The position numbers were made by a program, and so were the translations under genes. The notes under the pieces are model-generated. The model did not search any database. It had not been told where the DNA came from and saw nothing but the letters and a program-made list of their open reading frames with translations. A stretch of 64,000 nt of DNA. Origin: Bacteroidetes bacterium RIFCSPLOWO2_12_FULL_35_15. Its GTDB lineage: Bacteria > Bacteroidota > Bacteroidia > 2-12-FULL-35-15. Shown here one piece after another: positions 8,901-19,412 of the stretch (its first letter is position 1; each line of letters opens with the position of its first letter). The stretch is from NCBI GenBank assembly GCA_001769385.1, contig MEPB01000077.1:84616-148615 (forward strand), written 5' to 3'.

Positions 8901-11138
8901 CTACTTCAGCAATTCTCCCAACGCACTATCAAATATGGATTTTGCTTCAGAAACTGTTCCAAATGATTCTTCATCAATGATCATTTCTTTTCCTTTCACA
9001 TCACCAAGGTATTCAAATTCTGCTCGAGAATCCATCATCAGATCAATAAATTTATCTTCGTCTTGCTTTTTAACTGAAACAATAACTCTGCTTTGCGCTT
9101 CCCCAAATAAGAATGCATCTTTTCGTATGGTTTCATCGGAGCTGATATCGAAACCTAAGTCATTTACCATTGCACTTTCAAGCAATGTAATAAATAAACC
9201 ACCATCTGAGCAATCATGAGCAGATTGTATGACACCTTCTTTAATAATTGTTTTTACTGCTTTTTGAACTTCAAATTCTTCATTCAGATCAAAAGTGGGT
9301 GCAGGCGTATTTTTTACTTTGTGGTAGGAGTATAAATATTCAGATGAAGAGATACAATTTTTCGAATATCCAATTAAATAAATGGAATCGCCTTCATTTT
9401 TAAAATCAAGGGTCATACGTGTTGACTTATCTTTTAAAACGCCTAACATACCAATTGTTGGCGTTGGGAACACAGGTCCTTCATAAGATGACTGATTATA
9501 AAAACTAACATTACCACCGGTAACAGGGGTTTCAAATTTGATACAGGCACTTCCCATTCCTTTGATAACATTCACAAATTGCCAATACACTTCCGGGTTA
9601 TAAGGATTCCCGAAATTCAAACAATTGGTGATCGCACTTGGTTCACCTCCACTACAAACAATATTCCGAGCAGCTTCTGAAACAGCAATAGCACATCCTA
9701 CTTCAGGATCAGCATTCACATAACGCGCATTACAATCTATTTTTAATGCAATGGCTTTATTTGTTCCTTTTATGTTTACGATGGCAGCATCCGAAGGAGC
9801 ATTCGTACTCATATTGGCTGTTCCCACCATTGAATCGTATTGATTGTAAACCCATTGTTTGGATGCAATATTCGGATGAGCAATTAAAAATTTAGAAACA
9901 GCGATCAGATCTGTTGGCTCTTCCACATTTTCAATTTTGAATTTTTTTGATTCTTTGAAATAAGCAGGCTCTTTATAATCACGGTGATAGACAGGAGCTC
10001 CTCCTCCTAACACGAGGTCAAAAGCAGGAACATCAGCAACAACTTCATCACCCACAAAAAACTTAACACGCTTAGAATCCGTTACTACTCCTATCATTGC
10101 GCAATTCAGATCCCATTTTTGAAAAATCTTTTCTACTTCTTTTTCTCTTCCTTTTTTCACAACGATCAACATACGTTCCTGTGATTCGGAAAGTAATATT
10201 TCAAACGGTTGCATATTTGCCTGACGGGTAGGAACCCTGTCTAACCAAATCTCCATTCCATGTTCTCCTTTTGCACTCATTTCGGATGTAGAACATGTGA
10301 TACCGGCAGCACCCATATCCTGCATTCCAATAACAGCACCTGTTTTAATAACTTCTAACGAAGCTTCCAATAATAATTTTTCCTGAAACGGATCGCCTAC
10401 CTGAACTGCAGGAAGATCTTTTGCGGAATCTTCTGTAATATCAGCCGAAGCAAATGTTGCTCCATGAATTCCATCTTTCCCTGTTGCTGAACCAACAATA
10501 AACACAGGGTTTCCTACACCATACGATGTAGCAGAAGCTGTTTCACCGGATTTAACAATACCGGCACTCATAGCATTTACAAGTGGATTCACATTGTAAC
10601 AATCATCAAAAAACACTTCTCCGCCAACAGTAGGAATACCAAATGCATTTCCGTAATCACCAATTCCTTTTACAACACCTTTGACCAGCCATTTTGTTTT
10701 CTCTAATTTGATATCACCAAAACGCAATGAATTTAATTGAGCGATAGGGCGGGCTCCCATTGTAAAAATATCACGGTTAATTCCTCCCACACCGGTTGCA
10801 GCGCCTTGATAAGGCTCTAACGCACTCGGATGATTATGTGATTCGATTTTAAAACAACACCCCAAACCATCACCAATATCTACTAATCCTGCATTTTCTT
10901 CTCCTGCTTCCGCCAAAATATAGGGACCTTTTTTAGGTAATTTTTTTAACCAAACAATAGAATTTTTGTAGGAACAATGCTCGCTCCACATAACCGAAAA
11001 AATACTCAGTTCGGTAAAATTTGGCGTACGACCCAATATCACTTTAATTTTTTCATATTCATCGGGTAGCAAACCTAATTTTTGAGCTGTTTCAACTGTT
11101 GTTAATTCTTCTTTCGCTGCTGTTGGCATAATGTTCAA
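8901..11138 (-). CDS. purL: Phosphoribosylformylglycinamidine synthase subunit PurL
   Basis: 745 residues, the length of the small (Bacillus-type) PurL that works with separate PurS and PurQ, not the ~1250-residue fused enzyme of proteobacteria. SEHCSYKNS near residue 52 and the ATP/Mg-binding [21 protein letters not shown] are diagnostic, and the tandem ATPase lobes ([27 protein letters not shown]) are intact. It converts FGAR, glutamine-derived ammonia and ATP to FGAM in purine synthesis in the cytoplasm. A second Met four residues in could also be the start. No other pur gene is nearby, so it appears as a single transcription unit. Confidence 0.96.
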   Translation of the reverse strand: MNIMPTAAKEELTTVETAQKLGLLPDEYEKIKVILGRTPNFTELSIFSVMWSEHCSYKNSIVWLKKLPKKGPYILAEAGEENAGLVDIGDGLGCCFKIESHNHPSALEPYQGAATGVGGINRDIFTMGARPIAQLNSLRFGDIKLEKTKWLVKGVVKGIGDYGNAFGIPTVGGEVFFDDCYNVNPLVNAMSAGIVKSGETASATSYGVGNPVFIVGSATGKDGIHGATFASADITEDSAKDLPAVQVGDPFQEKLLLEASLEVIKTGAVIGMQDMGAAGITCSTSEMSAKGEHGMEIWLDRVPTRQANMQPFEILLSESQERMLIVVKKGREKEVEKIFQKWDLNCAMIGVVTDSKRVKFFVGDEVVADVPAFDLVLGGGAPVYHRDYKEPAYFKESKKFKIENVEEPTDLIAVSKFLIAHPNIASKQWVYNQYDSMVGTANMSTNAPSDAAIVNIKGTNKAIALKIDCNARYVNADPEVGCAIAVSEAARNIVCSGGEPSAITNCLNFGNPYNPEVYWQFVNVIKGMGSACIKFETPVTGGNVSFYNQSSYEGPVFPTPTIGMLGVLKDKSTRMTLDFKNEGDSIYLIGYSKNCISSSEYLYSYHKVKNTPAPTFDLNEEFEVQKAVKTIIKEGVIQSAHDCSDGGLFITLLESAMVNDLGFDISSDETIRKDAFLFGEAQSRVIVSVKKQDEDKFIDLMMDSRAEFEYLGDVKGKEMIIDEESFGTVSEAKSIFDSALGELLK

Positions 11139-11282
11139 AATTTTGTTGTATTTGATAACTATTCGTTACGTTTTTGAAAAACCAAATTTACGCAAAACCG
11201 CCCGATTGAGAGGAATATTTTATTTTGAGTTTTCAACAGGATTTTAATTGCTCCTTTTTTTAGAAAAACAAACACCTCCCCG

Positions 11283-11369
11283 CTTCTTCGACAAACTCTG
11301 ACTGACAGCGAGTTGGTCATATTGAGCTTGGCCTGTGCTGAGCTTTTGTCGAGGCATCGAAATATGTGT
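11283..11369. repeat. Dispersed imperfect palindromic repeat, copy 1
   Basis: The stretch reads CTTCTTCGACAAACTC ... GAGCTTGGCCTGTGCTGAG then CTTTTGTCGA. The left TTCGACAAA and right TTTGTCGA parts are inverted copies of each other. A near-identical copy lies at 49293-49377 and a half-site at 37991-38009. It fills much of the 300-bp gap between purL and the next gene, where I see no coding gene. Confidence 0.75.
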
Positions 11370-11438
11370 GATAGCATCCTGCTATGAGGTATTGGGATTT
11401 GAATTAGTATATTTGAGAAAATTTATTAAAACAAAAAA

Positions 11439-12770
11439 TTGGAAATACTTTTAACCATAACCTACACGTTACTTTTCATATTCATCATTCATAAGATGAA
11501 GTTTTTTGAAGTTGAAGGAGTATCAAAACGTTTACTTTCAGGTATTTTTATTCTTAAAATATTTTTTGGTTTATTACTTTGGGCCATCTACACATTTTAT
11601 TATACCGATCGTTCCACCGCTGATATTTACAAATATTTTGATGACAGTAAAGTTTTATCTGACATTTTAAAAACAAATCCTACTCATTACTTTAAAATAC
11701 TTTTTGGAATAGGAAACAATGCCCCTGAATTTGAAACTTATTATGCTCAAATGCATTTTTGGGCACGTAAAATTGACAGCAACATTTATAACGACAGCCA
11801 TACGATCATTCGTTTCAATAGCCTGGTGAGGTTTTTCTCATTCGGCTATTACAACGTCCATACAGTATTTATTTGTTTTCTTTCACTACTAGGACTTACA
11901 GGAATTTACAAGACGTTTGTTGTTTATTTACAAGACAAAAAAACAGAATTACTAATTGCTGTGTTCCTATTGCCCTCCGTACTTTTCTGGGGTTCAGGAG
12001 TGTTAAAAGAAGGATTGATCTTTTTTGCTTTGGGATTATTGATCTATCATTTCAACAAATTATTCAGCCTCCGATCCATTTTTATTTGTCTGGGAGTTGC
12101 ACTATTACTGGCACTTTCAAAATTTTATGTTTGGCTGGCAATTGTTCCCGGTTTACTTTTTATACTCTGGATAAACAAAACCAGCAGTTCAAAGATCATT
12201 TTAAAATTTACCTTAGTAATTCTAATGTTTGGAACAATTGGTTTAAATATTGATCGTTTTACATCCATTCAGAATCCATTGGTTACACTTTCCCAAAAAC
12301 AAATTGAATTCAACCAGTTAGCCTCCGGACAGCTGACGGATGCGAATAAAAATCCAATTGCAATTGCTAAGAGTGCCATTAAAATCAGAACACTGGAACC
12401 AACTCTTTATTCATTTGTAAGAAATAGTCCGGAAGCCCTTATAAATACGACACTTCGTCCGTACATATGGGAATTAAAATCTCCCCTGATGATTATGGCA
12501 GGCCTGGAGAACCTCTTGATTCTTGGATTTATTTTACTTTGTATCCTTTTCATAAAACCATTGGCTGAGATACGTTGGGAGTATGTATTATTTTGCATTT
12601 CCTTTGTGATGATTCAATTTTTGATCATTGGTGAAACTACACCAATCATTGGTGCAATTGCGCGATATAAAGTTCCAGCACTTCCCTTTTTACTGATTGC
12701 ATTTTTATTTATGCTTGATAAAAATAAATTGATAAAACGCATCCCGCTTTTGAAAAAATTGCTTCGTTAA
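11439..12770 (+). CDS. Polytopic membrane protein of unknown function
   Basis: 443 residues that start at a TTG codon; the next Met lies 19 residues in and would remove part of the first membrane segment. I count about ten hydrophobic segments (for example LLLWAIYTFYY, LLIAVFLLPSVLFWG, IILKFTLVILMFG, LLILGFILLCILFI). A charged loop after the second segment (DRSTADIYKYFDDSKVL) and a long loop around residues 270-345 break the pattern. The layout resembles GT-C glycosyltransferases or O-antigen polymerase-like proteins, but I see no diagnostic motif, so that is only a suggestion. A TAnnTTTG box lies at 11408-11415. It precedes an amino-acid permease on the same strand. Confidence 0.75.
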   Translation: MEILLTITYTLLFIFIIHKMKFFEVEGVSKRLLSGIFILKIFFGLLLWAIYTFYYTDRSTADIYKYFDDSKVLSDILKTNPTHYFKILFGIGNNAPEFETYYAQMHFWARKIDSNIYNDSHTIIRFNSLVRFFSFGYYNVHTVFICFLSLLGLTGIYKTFVVYLQDKKTELLIAVFLLPSVLFWGSGVLKEGLIFFALGLLIYHFNKLFSLRSIFICLGVALLLALSKFYVWLAIVPGLLFILWINKTSSSKIILKFTLVILMFGTIGLNIDRFTSIQNPLVTLSQKQIEFNQLASGQLTDANKNPIAIAKSAIKIRTLEPTLYSFVRNSPEALINTTLRPYIWELKSPLMIMAGLENLLILGFILLCILFIKPLAEIRWEYVLFCISFVMIQFLIIGETTPIIGAIARYKVPALPFLLIAFLFMLDKNKLIKRIPLLKKLLR

Positions 12771-12779
12771 TAATTTTTC

Positions 12780-12787
12780 TAAATTTG
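12780..12787 (+). promoter_or_regulatory. Putative -7 promoter box for the amino-acid permease
   Basis: TAAATTTG matches the Bacteroidota TAnnTTTG box 23 bp before the ATG at 12811. A weak ATTG upstream box lies 18 bp further left. Confidence 0.5.
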
Positions 12788-12810
12788 CTTACCATTAAAA
12801 ATAATCATCT

Positions 12811-14739
12811 ATGAATTTCAATAGTTTATTCCGTAAGAAATCAGTACACGATATATTAAAGCAAGTAGCGAAAAATGAAGCTGAAGGAGGCCACGCATTA
12901 GGAAAACATCTTGGTGTTCGTGACCTTACAGCATTTGGTATTGCGGCCATTATTGGTGCAGGGATTTTCAGTACCATCGGAAAAGCAAGTGCTGACGGTG
13001 GTCCTGCAGTCATATTTCTATTTTTGTTTACTGCAATCGCATGTGGTTTTGCAGCTTTTGCTTATGCAGAATTTGCTTCCATGGTCCCTGTTTCAGGAAG
13101 TGCCTATACGTATTCTTATGTTGCCTTCGGTGAATTGATCGCCTGGATCATAGGCTGGGCACTAATCATGGAATACGCCATTGGAAATATAACAGTAGCG
13201 ATTTCCTGGAGCGATTATTTTACAGGATTACTGGATAGCCAGGGACTTCATTTGCCACAATGGGTTCAGATGGATTATTTAACAGCTTCAAAAGGATTTC
13301 ATCAGGCAACTGCATTACTTCAAAGCGGAAAGACATTTGAAAATTTAGATGCCGGATTACAATCTGCTTATAACGCATGGACAACTTCCCCTGCAATAGG
13401 TTCGTTGCATTTGATTGCCGACCTCCCTGCTCTTTTTATTATTGTTGCAATCACGGCATTAGTTTATAGAGGAATGAAAGAATCAAAGAATGCCAGCAAC
13501 TTAATGGTAGTTATTAAATTATGCATTATTCTTTTGGTTATTGCAGTTGGTGTTTTTTATGTGGATACCAATAACTGGCACCCATTTGCTCCTAATGGAG
13601 TTGGTGGAATTCTAAAAGGTGTTTCTGCTGTATTCTTTGCATACATAGGGTTTGATGCTATTTCAACCACTGCTGAAGAATGTAAAAATCCTCAACGGGA
13701 TCTGCCACGCGGGATGATGTGGGCAATAATTATTTGCACCATTTTATATATTATTATCGCTTTAATTTTAACCGGTATGGTTAAATATGATCAATTAAGT
13801 GTTGGAGATCCATTGGCTTTTGTATTTGAGAAATTAAATTTAAAATGGATGTCAGGAATAATTGCTGTAAGTGCTGTTGTAGCGATGGCAAGCGTTTTAT
13901 TGGTTTTTCAAATGGGACAACCCCGTATCTGGATGAGTATGAGTCGTGATGGATTATTACCAAAAGCTTTTTCACGCGTTCATCCAAAATTTAAAACGCC
14001 TTCATTTGCTACAATTGTTACAGGTTTTGTAGTTGCAATTCCTGCATTATTTTTGAATCTTACAATGGTAACAGATTTGTGTAGCATCGGAACCTTATTC
14101 GCATTTGTATTGGTATGCGCAGGAGTATTAGTAATGCAAAACAAGCCGGACATCCCACGCGGGAAATTTAAAACGCCCTATATCAATGCAAAATTTATTA
14201 TGCCTCTTTTAATTGTTGTTGCAGGAATTTTATCCTTCGCCTATAACAAAGAAGCTTCCATCGCTTTTCTTACAAACGAGAAAAAAATAAATGATGCAAC
14301 CACAATTGTAACCTCCTTAAATGTGAAACAAATAAATGATATTAAACAACATTTGATCACAACCGACAGTGCTACTTTTGTTGCAAATAGGAATGATGTA
14401 GAAACATATATGAGCGGCTTAGAGGAAACAAAATATGCGGCTTTAGTTCAGGCATTACCCATTGGAGAGGAATTAAAGTTTGAATCAGGATTTAGTTTAT
14501 TCAAACATAAGATCCCCATGTGGATCTTTATTTTTATTTCACTTGGATTAGCCTTTTGGGCCTTCAAAGAAAATCTTTCCTTAATACCATTATTAGGATT
14601 AACAAGCTGTTTATATATGATGGCAGAATTAGGACTTTCCAACTGGATCGGATTTGGAATTTGGTTAATTGCCGGTTTACTTATCTATTTCGGATATAGC
14701 AGAAAAAACAGTAAATTGAATACGTTGAACGCAGAATGA
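12811..14739 (+). CDS. APC-superfamily amino acid permease
   Basis: 642 residues, clearly longer than the usual 450-500. The N-terminal signature GIAAIIGAGIFSTIGKAS is the conserved unwound helix-1 region that binds substrate in APC transporters. EFASMVPVSGSAYTYSYVAFGE and FFAYIGFDAISTTAEECKNPQRDLPRG are family-typical for cationic amino-acid/YfnA-like permeases. About 12-14 membrane segments are visible. The extra length comes from a soluble loop near residues 145-200 and a larger non-membrane insert near residues 485-570 that separates the last helices. Likely role: uptake or exchange of amino acids across the inner membrane; specificity unknown. Its stop overlaps the start of the next gene (ATGA), so the two are translationally coupled. 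Confidence 0.9.
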   Translation: MNFNSLFRKKSVHDILKQVAKNEAEGGHALGKHLGVRDLTAFGIAAIIGAGIFSTIGKASADGGPAVIFLFLFTAIACGFAAFAYAEFASMVPVSGSAYTYSYVAFGELIAWIIGWALIMEYAIGNITVAISWSDYFTGLLDSQGLHLPQWVQMDYLTASKGFHQATALLQSGKTFENLDAGLQSAYNAWTTSPAIGSLHLIADLPALFIIVAITALVYRGMKESKNASNLMVVIKLCIILLVIAVGVFYVDTNNWHPFAPNGVGGILKGVSAVFFAYIGFDAISTTAEECKNPQRDLPRGMMWAIIICTILYIIIALILTGMVKYDQLSVGDPLAFVFEKLNLKWMSGIIAVSAVVAMASVLLVFQMGQPRIWMSMSRDGLLPKAFSRVHPKFKTPSFATIVTGFVVAIPALFLNLTMVTDLCSIGTLFAFVLVCAGVLVMQNKPDIPRGKFKTPYINAKFIMPLLIVVAGILSFAYNKEASIAFLTNEKKINDATTIVTSLNVKQINDIKQHLITTDSATFVANRNDVETYMSGLEETKYAALVQALPIGEELKFESGFSLFKHKIPMWIFIFISLGLAFWAFKENLSLIPLLGLTSCLYMMAELGLSNWIGFGIWLIAGLLIYFGYSRKNSKLNTLNAE

Positions 14740-17072
14740 AAAATTCACAATTAAAAGATCATTTAAGAATTTTGATAAAAAAAAGCTTTATCCTCATTCT
14801 GATGGTAATTGCAATAAGTCTGTTGTTTGAGAAACAATCTGTTGCTCAAAACATCGACTCCTTAAAACTTGCTCTAAAAAATTGTAAACACGATAGTATC
14901 AAAGGGCAAATCTTTAACAATTTAGGAATGAGTTATTATCTGTTTGCCCCGGATAGTGCCTATTATTTTTGGGAGAAATCGCTTCAGCTTGCCAATAAAA
15001 ACTTAGTGAATGTTAAGCCTGAAGAAAAAAAAGCTTTTTTAGTTAATAAAGCTGAAGCCTTAGGAAGTTTAGGTTATTTAGATCATGGGAACGGAAATAT
15101 TGAATTGGCCACTTCCAGATATAAAGAATCTGCTGATATCTTTGTAGAACTGAACGATATGACCAATGCCGCTACTGTTTATAATAATACAGGAATTATT
15201 TACCTGAACGATTCCAGACTCAAAGAAGCATTTGAACTATTTGACTTAGCTGAAAAATATTTCACTGAAGGGAAAGAATTTAAAGGAAAGGCCATGACCA
15301 TTCAAAACAAAGCTCTTATATATAAAAACAATGGTAACATGAAAAGAGCAATTGAATTATATAACAGAAGTTTACAAATAAGGGACTCTATAGGTGATTC
15401 TTTAGGATTAGGTCATTCTTTTTATGAACTTGGTATAATTCACAATCTTCAGGAAGATTATACCAAATCAAAAGAGTTTTTACAAAAGAGCTTACTGATT
15501 CGCAAAAATATAAAAGATATGGGAGGAGTTGGAGCTTCTCTAAATGAACTTGGAATGTTGTATAACAATGAAGATAACGATTCAAGTCTGTTTTTTTTTA
15601 GAGAAAGTATAAAGTATAGGATGATTGGCAAAAATATCTCGGGAATTGGTTTTTCTTATTCCGGTATTGGTTCATATTACCTCAAAAAAAATCAAATTGA
15701 CTCTGCTATTTTTAATTTTAAAAAGGGCCTTGAATATAGAATTAAATCGAACGAAAAAACAGGAATATCTTTATCTTATTTTCTACTTGGAAACGCATAC
15801 AATACGAAAGGTGATTACAAAAAAGCAATGGAAAATGCATCTAAAGCGTATGCATTAGGAAAAGAGGGCAGATACATGGAAACCATTTGCAAATCAGCAA
15901 ATCTGTTAAGTACACTCTATAAAAAATCAGGCGATTATAAAAAATCGCTTTCTTATTTTGAAGAGTATAAATCAGCTTCAGACAGCTTACTAAATAATGA
16001 CACCAAACGTAAAACAATTGAATCACAACTGAACTTTGAATTTGATAAAAAAATTACAGCTGACAGCATAAAGTCTTCAGAAAATAAAAAAGTATTAACT
16101 GCCCAAATTGAAAAAGAAAAGACTCAAAAATATGCTCTTTATATTGGTCTATTTATGGTGTTTGTTTTTGCTGCATTTATTTTTAATCGATTTAAAGTCA
16201 TCCAAAAACAAAAGGGTATTATTGAACAACAAAAACTCATAGTAGAAGAAAAACACAAGGAAATTACCGATAGCATTAATTATGCAGAACGCATTCAACG
16301 TAGCTTTTTGGCTACAACAGCATTGTTGGATGAGAATTTAAACCACCATCTTTCAGGAAGAGAGATTATTGATAAAGCTTACTTTGTTTTTTTTCAACCC
16401 AAGGATGTTGTAAGTGGTGATTTTTACTGGGCAAGTAAATTAAGCAATGGAAATTTTGCTTTAGTAACAGCTGATAGCACAGGGCATGGTGTCCCCGGTG
16501 CCATAATGAGTATTTTGAATATTTCCTCTTTAGAAAAATCAATAGAAGAAAAATTAGTTGAGCCGCAAGAAATATTAAATCATACCCGTTTAAAAATTAT
16601 AGAAAGATTAAAAAAAGACGGAAGTGTTGATGGCGGAAAAGACGGGATGGATTGCAGTTTAATTAGTTTTGATTTTAAAAACCACAAACTCATTTACTCA
16701 GCAGCCAATAATCCTGTTTGGATTATTAGAGGTGCCGGTTTGAGCGGAATCGGGAACAAGGTTCAATTATTTGAATTTGCCCCGGATAAAATGCCGGTAG
16801 GTAAGCATGATATGGATAAAATACCATTTTCCCAACATGTTATTAATTTAGAAAAAGGTGATTTAGTATATTCATTAACTGATGGTTTTCCTGATCAGTT
16901 TGGAGGGAAAAAAGGGAAAAAATTTTTATATAAACAATTAAAAGAATTAATTATTAGCATCGCACATTTGCCAATGCAGGAACAAAAAGAAACACTAAAA
17001 ATTTCGTTTAATAATTGGAAGGGCAATTTAGAGCAAGTAGATGATGTATGTTTAATTGGGGTGAGAATATAA
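14736..17072 (+). CDS. TPR-containing SpoIIE-family protein phosphatase (membrane sensor)
   Basis: 778 residues. An N-terminal hydrophobic segment (about residues 15-35) is followed by roughly nine TPR units up to residue ~420 (periplasmic), a membrane helix at about 465-485 (YALYIGLFMVFVFAAFIF), a short coiled segment, and a C-terminal PP2C/SpoIIE serine phosphatase. Metal-binding motifs are present: GDFYWA, ADSTGHGVPGA, DGMDCSLI, SLTDGFPDQFGG and a final DDVCLIGVRI. It probably dephosphorylates an anti-anti-sigma-type or similar serine-phosphorylated partner in response to a signal sensed by the TPR part. Partner and signal are unknown. The start overlaps the permease stop by 4 bp. Confidence 0.9.
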   Translation: MKNSQLKDHLRILIKKSFILILMVIAISLLFEKQSVAQNIDSLKLALKNCKHDSIKGQIFNNLGMSYYLFAPDSAYYFWEKSLQLANKNLVNVKPEEKKAFLVNKAEALGSLGYLDHGNGNIELATSRYKESADIFVELNDMTNAATVYNNTGIIYLNDSRLKEAFELFDLAEKYFTEGKEFKGKAMTIQNKALIYKNNGNMKRAIELYNRSLQIRDSIGDSLGLGHSFYELGIIHNLQEDYTKSKEFLQKSLLIRKNIKDMGGVGASLNELGMLYNNEDNDSSLFFFRESIKYRMIGKNISGIGFSYSGIGSYYLKKNQIDSAIFNFKKGLEYRIKSNEKTGISLSYFLLGNAYNTKGDYKKAMENASKAYALGKEGRYMETICKSANLLSTLYKKSGDYKKSLSYFEEYKSASDSLLNNDTKRKTIESQLNFEFDKKITADSIKSSENKKVLTAQIEKEKTQKYALYIGLFMVFVFAAFIFNRFKVIQKQKGIIEQQKLIVEEKHKEITDSINYAERIQRSFLATTALLDENLNHHLSGREIIDKAYFVFFQPKDVVSGDFYWASKLSNGNFALVTADSTGHGVPGAIMSILNISSLEKSIEEKLVEPQEILNHTRLKIIERLKKDGSVDGGKDGMDCSLISFDFKNHKLIYSAANNPVWIIRGAGLSGIGNKVQLFEFAPDKMPVGKHDMDKIPFSQHVINLEKGDLVYSLTDGFPDQFGGKKGKKFLYKQLKELIISIAHLPMQEQKETLKISFNNWKGNLEQVDDVCLIGVRI

Positions 17073-17215
17073 TTGTTACGAATAAACGAATATGTGTGAA
17101 ATAAAATATAAATCTATAAGGATGATAATAATCAGTCCGGAGGCAGATTGCAGCTTAAATTAATATTTATTTAGTTTAGGTTTTATTACTTGATTTTAAC
17201 AATAAAAATAATTTT

Positions 17216-17968
17216 ATGATTGTATTTATAACAGGAGCAACAGCAGGTATCGGACAAGCAACAGCAGAATTGTTTGCAAAGAACGGATACGACCTAATTA
17301 TTACAGGACGAAGAAAAGAACGTTTAGATGAATTTTCAAAACATTTAAAATCTACTTATAAAATTGATGTTTTGAATTTAAATTTTGATGTGCGAAATGT
17401 AAAAGAAGTTGAAAGTGCTATAAATTCAATTCCAACAGAATGGAAAAAAATAAATGTACTGTTGAACAATGCCGGATTAGCCTTAGGAATTAGTCCCATA
17501 CAAGAAGGCATTATTGATGACTGGGAACGAATGATCGATACCAATGTCAAAGGTTTACTTTATATGACCCGCACTATTGCTCCCATTATGATACAAAATG
17601 GTTTCGGACATATCATTAACATTGGCTCTATTGCAGGGAAAGAAGTGTATGCAAACGGAAATGTATATTGTGCCACCAAATTTGCTGTTGATGCGTTAAA
17701 TAAAAGTATGCGTATTGATCTGTTACCACATAACATAAAAGTTACTGCAATCAATCCGGGAATGGTTGAAACAGAATTTTCAATTGTCAGATTCAAAGGG
17801 GATGTGGAGCGTGCGAAAAATGCATACAAAGGAATTCAACCATTGGTAGCTGAAGACATTGCGGAAACAATTTATTGGGTTGCTACCCGTCCTGCACATG
17901 TAAACATTAATGATATTGTTATTGTGGCTGCTGCCCAAGCCAATGCAACAATTGCAATCAGAAAATAA
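17216..17968 (+). CDS. Short-chain dehydrogenase/reductase, YdfG-like
   Basis: 250 residues, typical SDR size. The nucleotide-binding TGATAGIGQA motif is at residues 6-15, followed by TGRRKER (favouring NADP), NNAGLA, and the catalytic Ser in INIGSIAGKEVY followed by YCATK (Tyr-x3-Lys). The C-terminal VAEDIAETIYWVATRPAHVNIND is characteristic of the YdfG/3-hydroxy-acid (serine/3-hydroxypropionate) dehydrogenase branch. It likely oxidises a small hydroxy acid or reduces a malonic semialdehyde with NADP(H). It is a single gene ending at a hairpin shared with the convergent gene. Confidence 0.9.
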   Translation: MIVFITGATAGIGQATAELFAKNGYDLIITGRRKERLDEFSKHLKSTYKIDVLNLNFDVRNVKEVESAINSIPTEWKKINVLLNNAGLALGISPIQEGIIDDWERMIDTNVKGLLYMTRTIAPIMIQNGFGHIINIGSIAGKEVYANGNVYCATKFAVDALNKSMRIDLLPHNIKVTAINPGMVETEFSIVRFKGDVERAKNAYKGIQPLVAEDIAETIYWVATRPAHVNINDIVIVAAAQANATIAIRK

Positions 17969-17987
17969 TTTCATATTTTTTTTCTAA

Positions 17988-18036
17988 AAAGAAAGAAAAA
18001 TCTTTTGAAAATTTTTCAGAAGATTTTTCCTTCTTA
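17988..18036. terminator. Bidirectional hairpin between convergent genes
   Basis: GAAAAATCTTTTGAAA pairs with TTTCAGAAGATTTTTC with one G-T type mismatch, extended on both sides by A/T-rich bases. It lies between the stop at 17968 (plus) and the stop at 18083 (minus), the expected place for a shared terminator. Confidence 0.75.
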
Positions 18037-18082
18037 AAAACAAAAATTTTTATTATAAAATCGGAATCTCTCGTTCAAGACA

Positions 18083-19342
18083 TTATTCTACTACAATTTT
18101 TTGAGTTTGAATTTCATTCTGATCATTTCGAAGGAGAATCAAATATTCACCAGGTGCTATTCCCGAAAAATTTAATTTGGAGGGTGATTTTTTTTGCATG
18201 ATACTATTCCTGCTCATTACTTTCTTTCCTTGCATGTCATATATTTCAATTACTGTATTTCCATTCCAAGAACAGCTTACATTTAAATATTCTGATACAG
18301 GGTTAGGAGATATTGTTAGTTTAGTACTGTTTGGTTCAACAATTCCAATTGTCCCGGAATTGTAAACAAAAACTGAGTCGTGTCCGAATGCTGATCCAAA
18401 AACTTTATTATTATGAGTTGTTACCGAAACAAAATAGGTTCCGGCAGTACCCATATCCGACCAATTCGTACCTAAATCACTTGTAACATATAAGTAATTT
18501 GGTGCATTGTTGCTTCTTACCGCAGCATATAATTTTGTTCCATCATAATGCATGGCGGTTACATAAGGTGCTCCGTAAAACAGTGAAAAATTATTATCGA
18601 TTCTTGTCCAGGTGCTACCATCATCTGTTGATTTATATACACCGGTACTGCCCATGTACAAGTCGTTCCCTATCGCTAAGAGAGGAGCTGTTGTAAAGGC
18701 GGAAGATGTATTTGCGGGATAACCGGCAACAGTTTTTTGAGTCCAGGTAATGCCTCCATCCGAAGATTCAAAAAAAGTATTATAGCCTGCAGCAAATAAT
18801 TTGCTTCCTTTGGCAACCATATAATGAATCAATGTTCCGGAATTTGTTCCAATTGAACCGCTGCTAACCCTTGTCCAATTATTATCAGCTGGTGATTTGT
18901 AAAACAACCCATAACTAGGCCAACCTGCACTTGTAAATACACGGTTATTTGTATTGTCATAGAAAATTGTTTTTGCTTCATTGCTGGAGCCGGAAGATCC
19001 AATGCCCGCAGTATCTATTGTCCATGTTACGCCATTATTCAATGACCTTAAAATTCCATAGGTAGTTGTTCTGACAAAGATTTCATTATTTGATGTAAAA
19101 ACTATCTCCCTGTCACTGGAAGAAGATGATGATGCAAACCCGTTGGTTAAATCGGCCCATGTGTTTCCATCGTCTGTTGAAGAATAAACTCCGACATTTG
19201 TGGTTACAAAAAGCTGGCTATTATGACTTTTTAAGTCCCATGCCGGATAATATTGTGAAACATGAGGCAAAGGATTCCATTGAGCCAATGACGATGAAGC
19301 AATCAATAATGCTACAGAGAAAAGTAAGAGTTGTTTTTTCAT
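18083..19342 (-). CDS. Secreted Asp-box (BNR/sialidase-like) repeat protein with T9SS sorting domain
   Basis: The start is placed at an internal ATG near 19342, because the protein then opens with MKKQLLLFSVALLIASSSLAQ, a clean signal peptide; the upstream TTG would prepend 47 implausible residues. Asp-box units (SSTDDGNTWADL, SLNNGVTWTID, SSDGGITWTQKT, KSTDDGSTWTRI) indicate a multi-bladed beta-propeller of the sialidase/Ycf48-like type. The C-terminal ~75 residues (LTISPNPVSEYLNV ... GEYLILLRN) form a T9SS type A sorting domain. No sialidase catalytic Arg triad is evident, so a binding or structural role is more likely than glycosidase activity. Paralogous in design to the gene at 20667-21911. 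Confidence 0.85.
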   Translation of the reverse strand: MKKQLLLFSVALLIASSSLAQWNPLPHVSQYYPAWDLKSHNSQLFVTTNVGVYSSTDDGNTWADLTNGFASSSSSSDREIVFTSNNEIFVRTTTYGILRSLNNGVTWTIDTAGIGSSGSSNEAKTIFYDNTNNRVFTSAGWPSYGLFYKSPADNNWTRVSSGSIGTNSGTLIHYMVAKGSKLFAAGYNTFFESSDGGITWTQKTVAGYPANTSSAFTTAPLLAIGNDLYMGSTGVYKSTDDGSTWTRIDNNFSLFYGAPYVTAMHYDGTKLYAAVRSNNAPNYLYVTSDLGTNWSDMGTAGTYFVSVTTHNNKVFGSAFGHDSVFVYNSGTIGIVEPNSTKLTISPNPVSEYLNVSCSWNGNTVIEIYDMQGKKVMSRNSIMQKKSPSKLNFSGIAPGEYLILLRNDQNEIQTQKIVVE

Positions 19343-19412
19343 AGTATAAATTGTTTGTTTATAATTTTTGCTTAATTCAAATTTAAAAATAAAAATAATA
19401 GAAAGTAATTTG

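Noticed and set aside
8901..11138. PurL as a fused large-type PurL
   Set aside because: The length (745 aa) and absence of a C-terminal glutaminase domain show the small type.
11159..11377. 72-codon minus-strand frame
   Set aside because: It spans the dispersed palindrome at 11283-11369; the frame is a by-product of the repeat.
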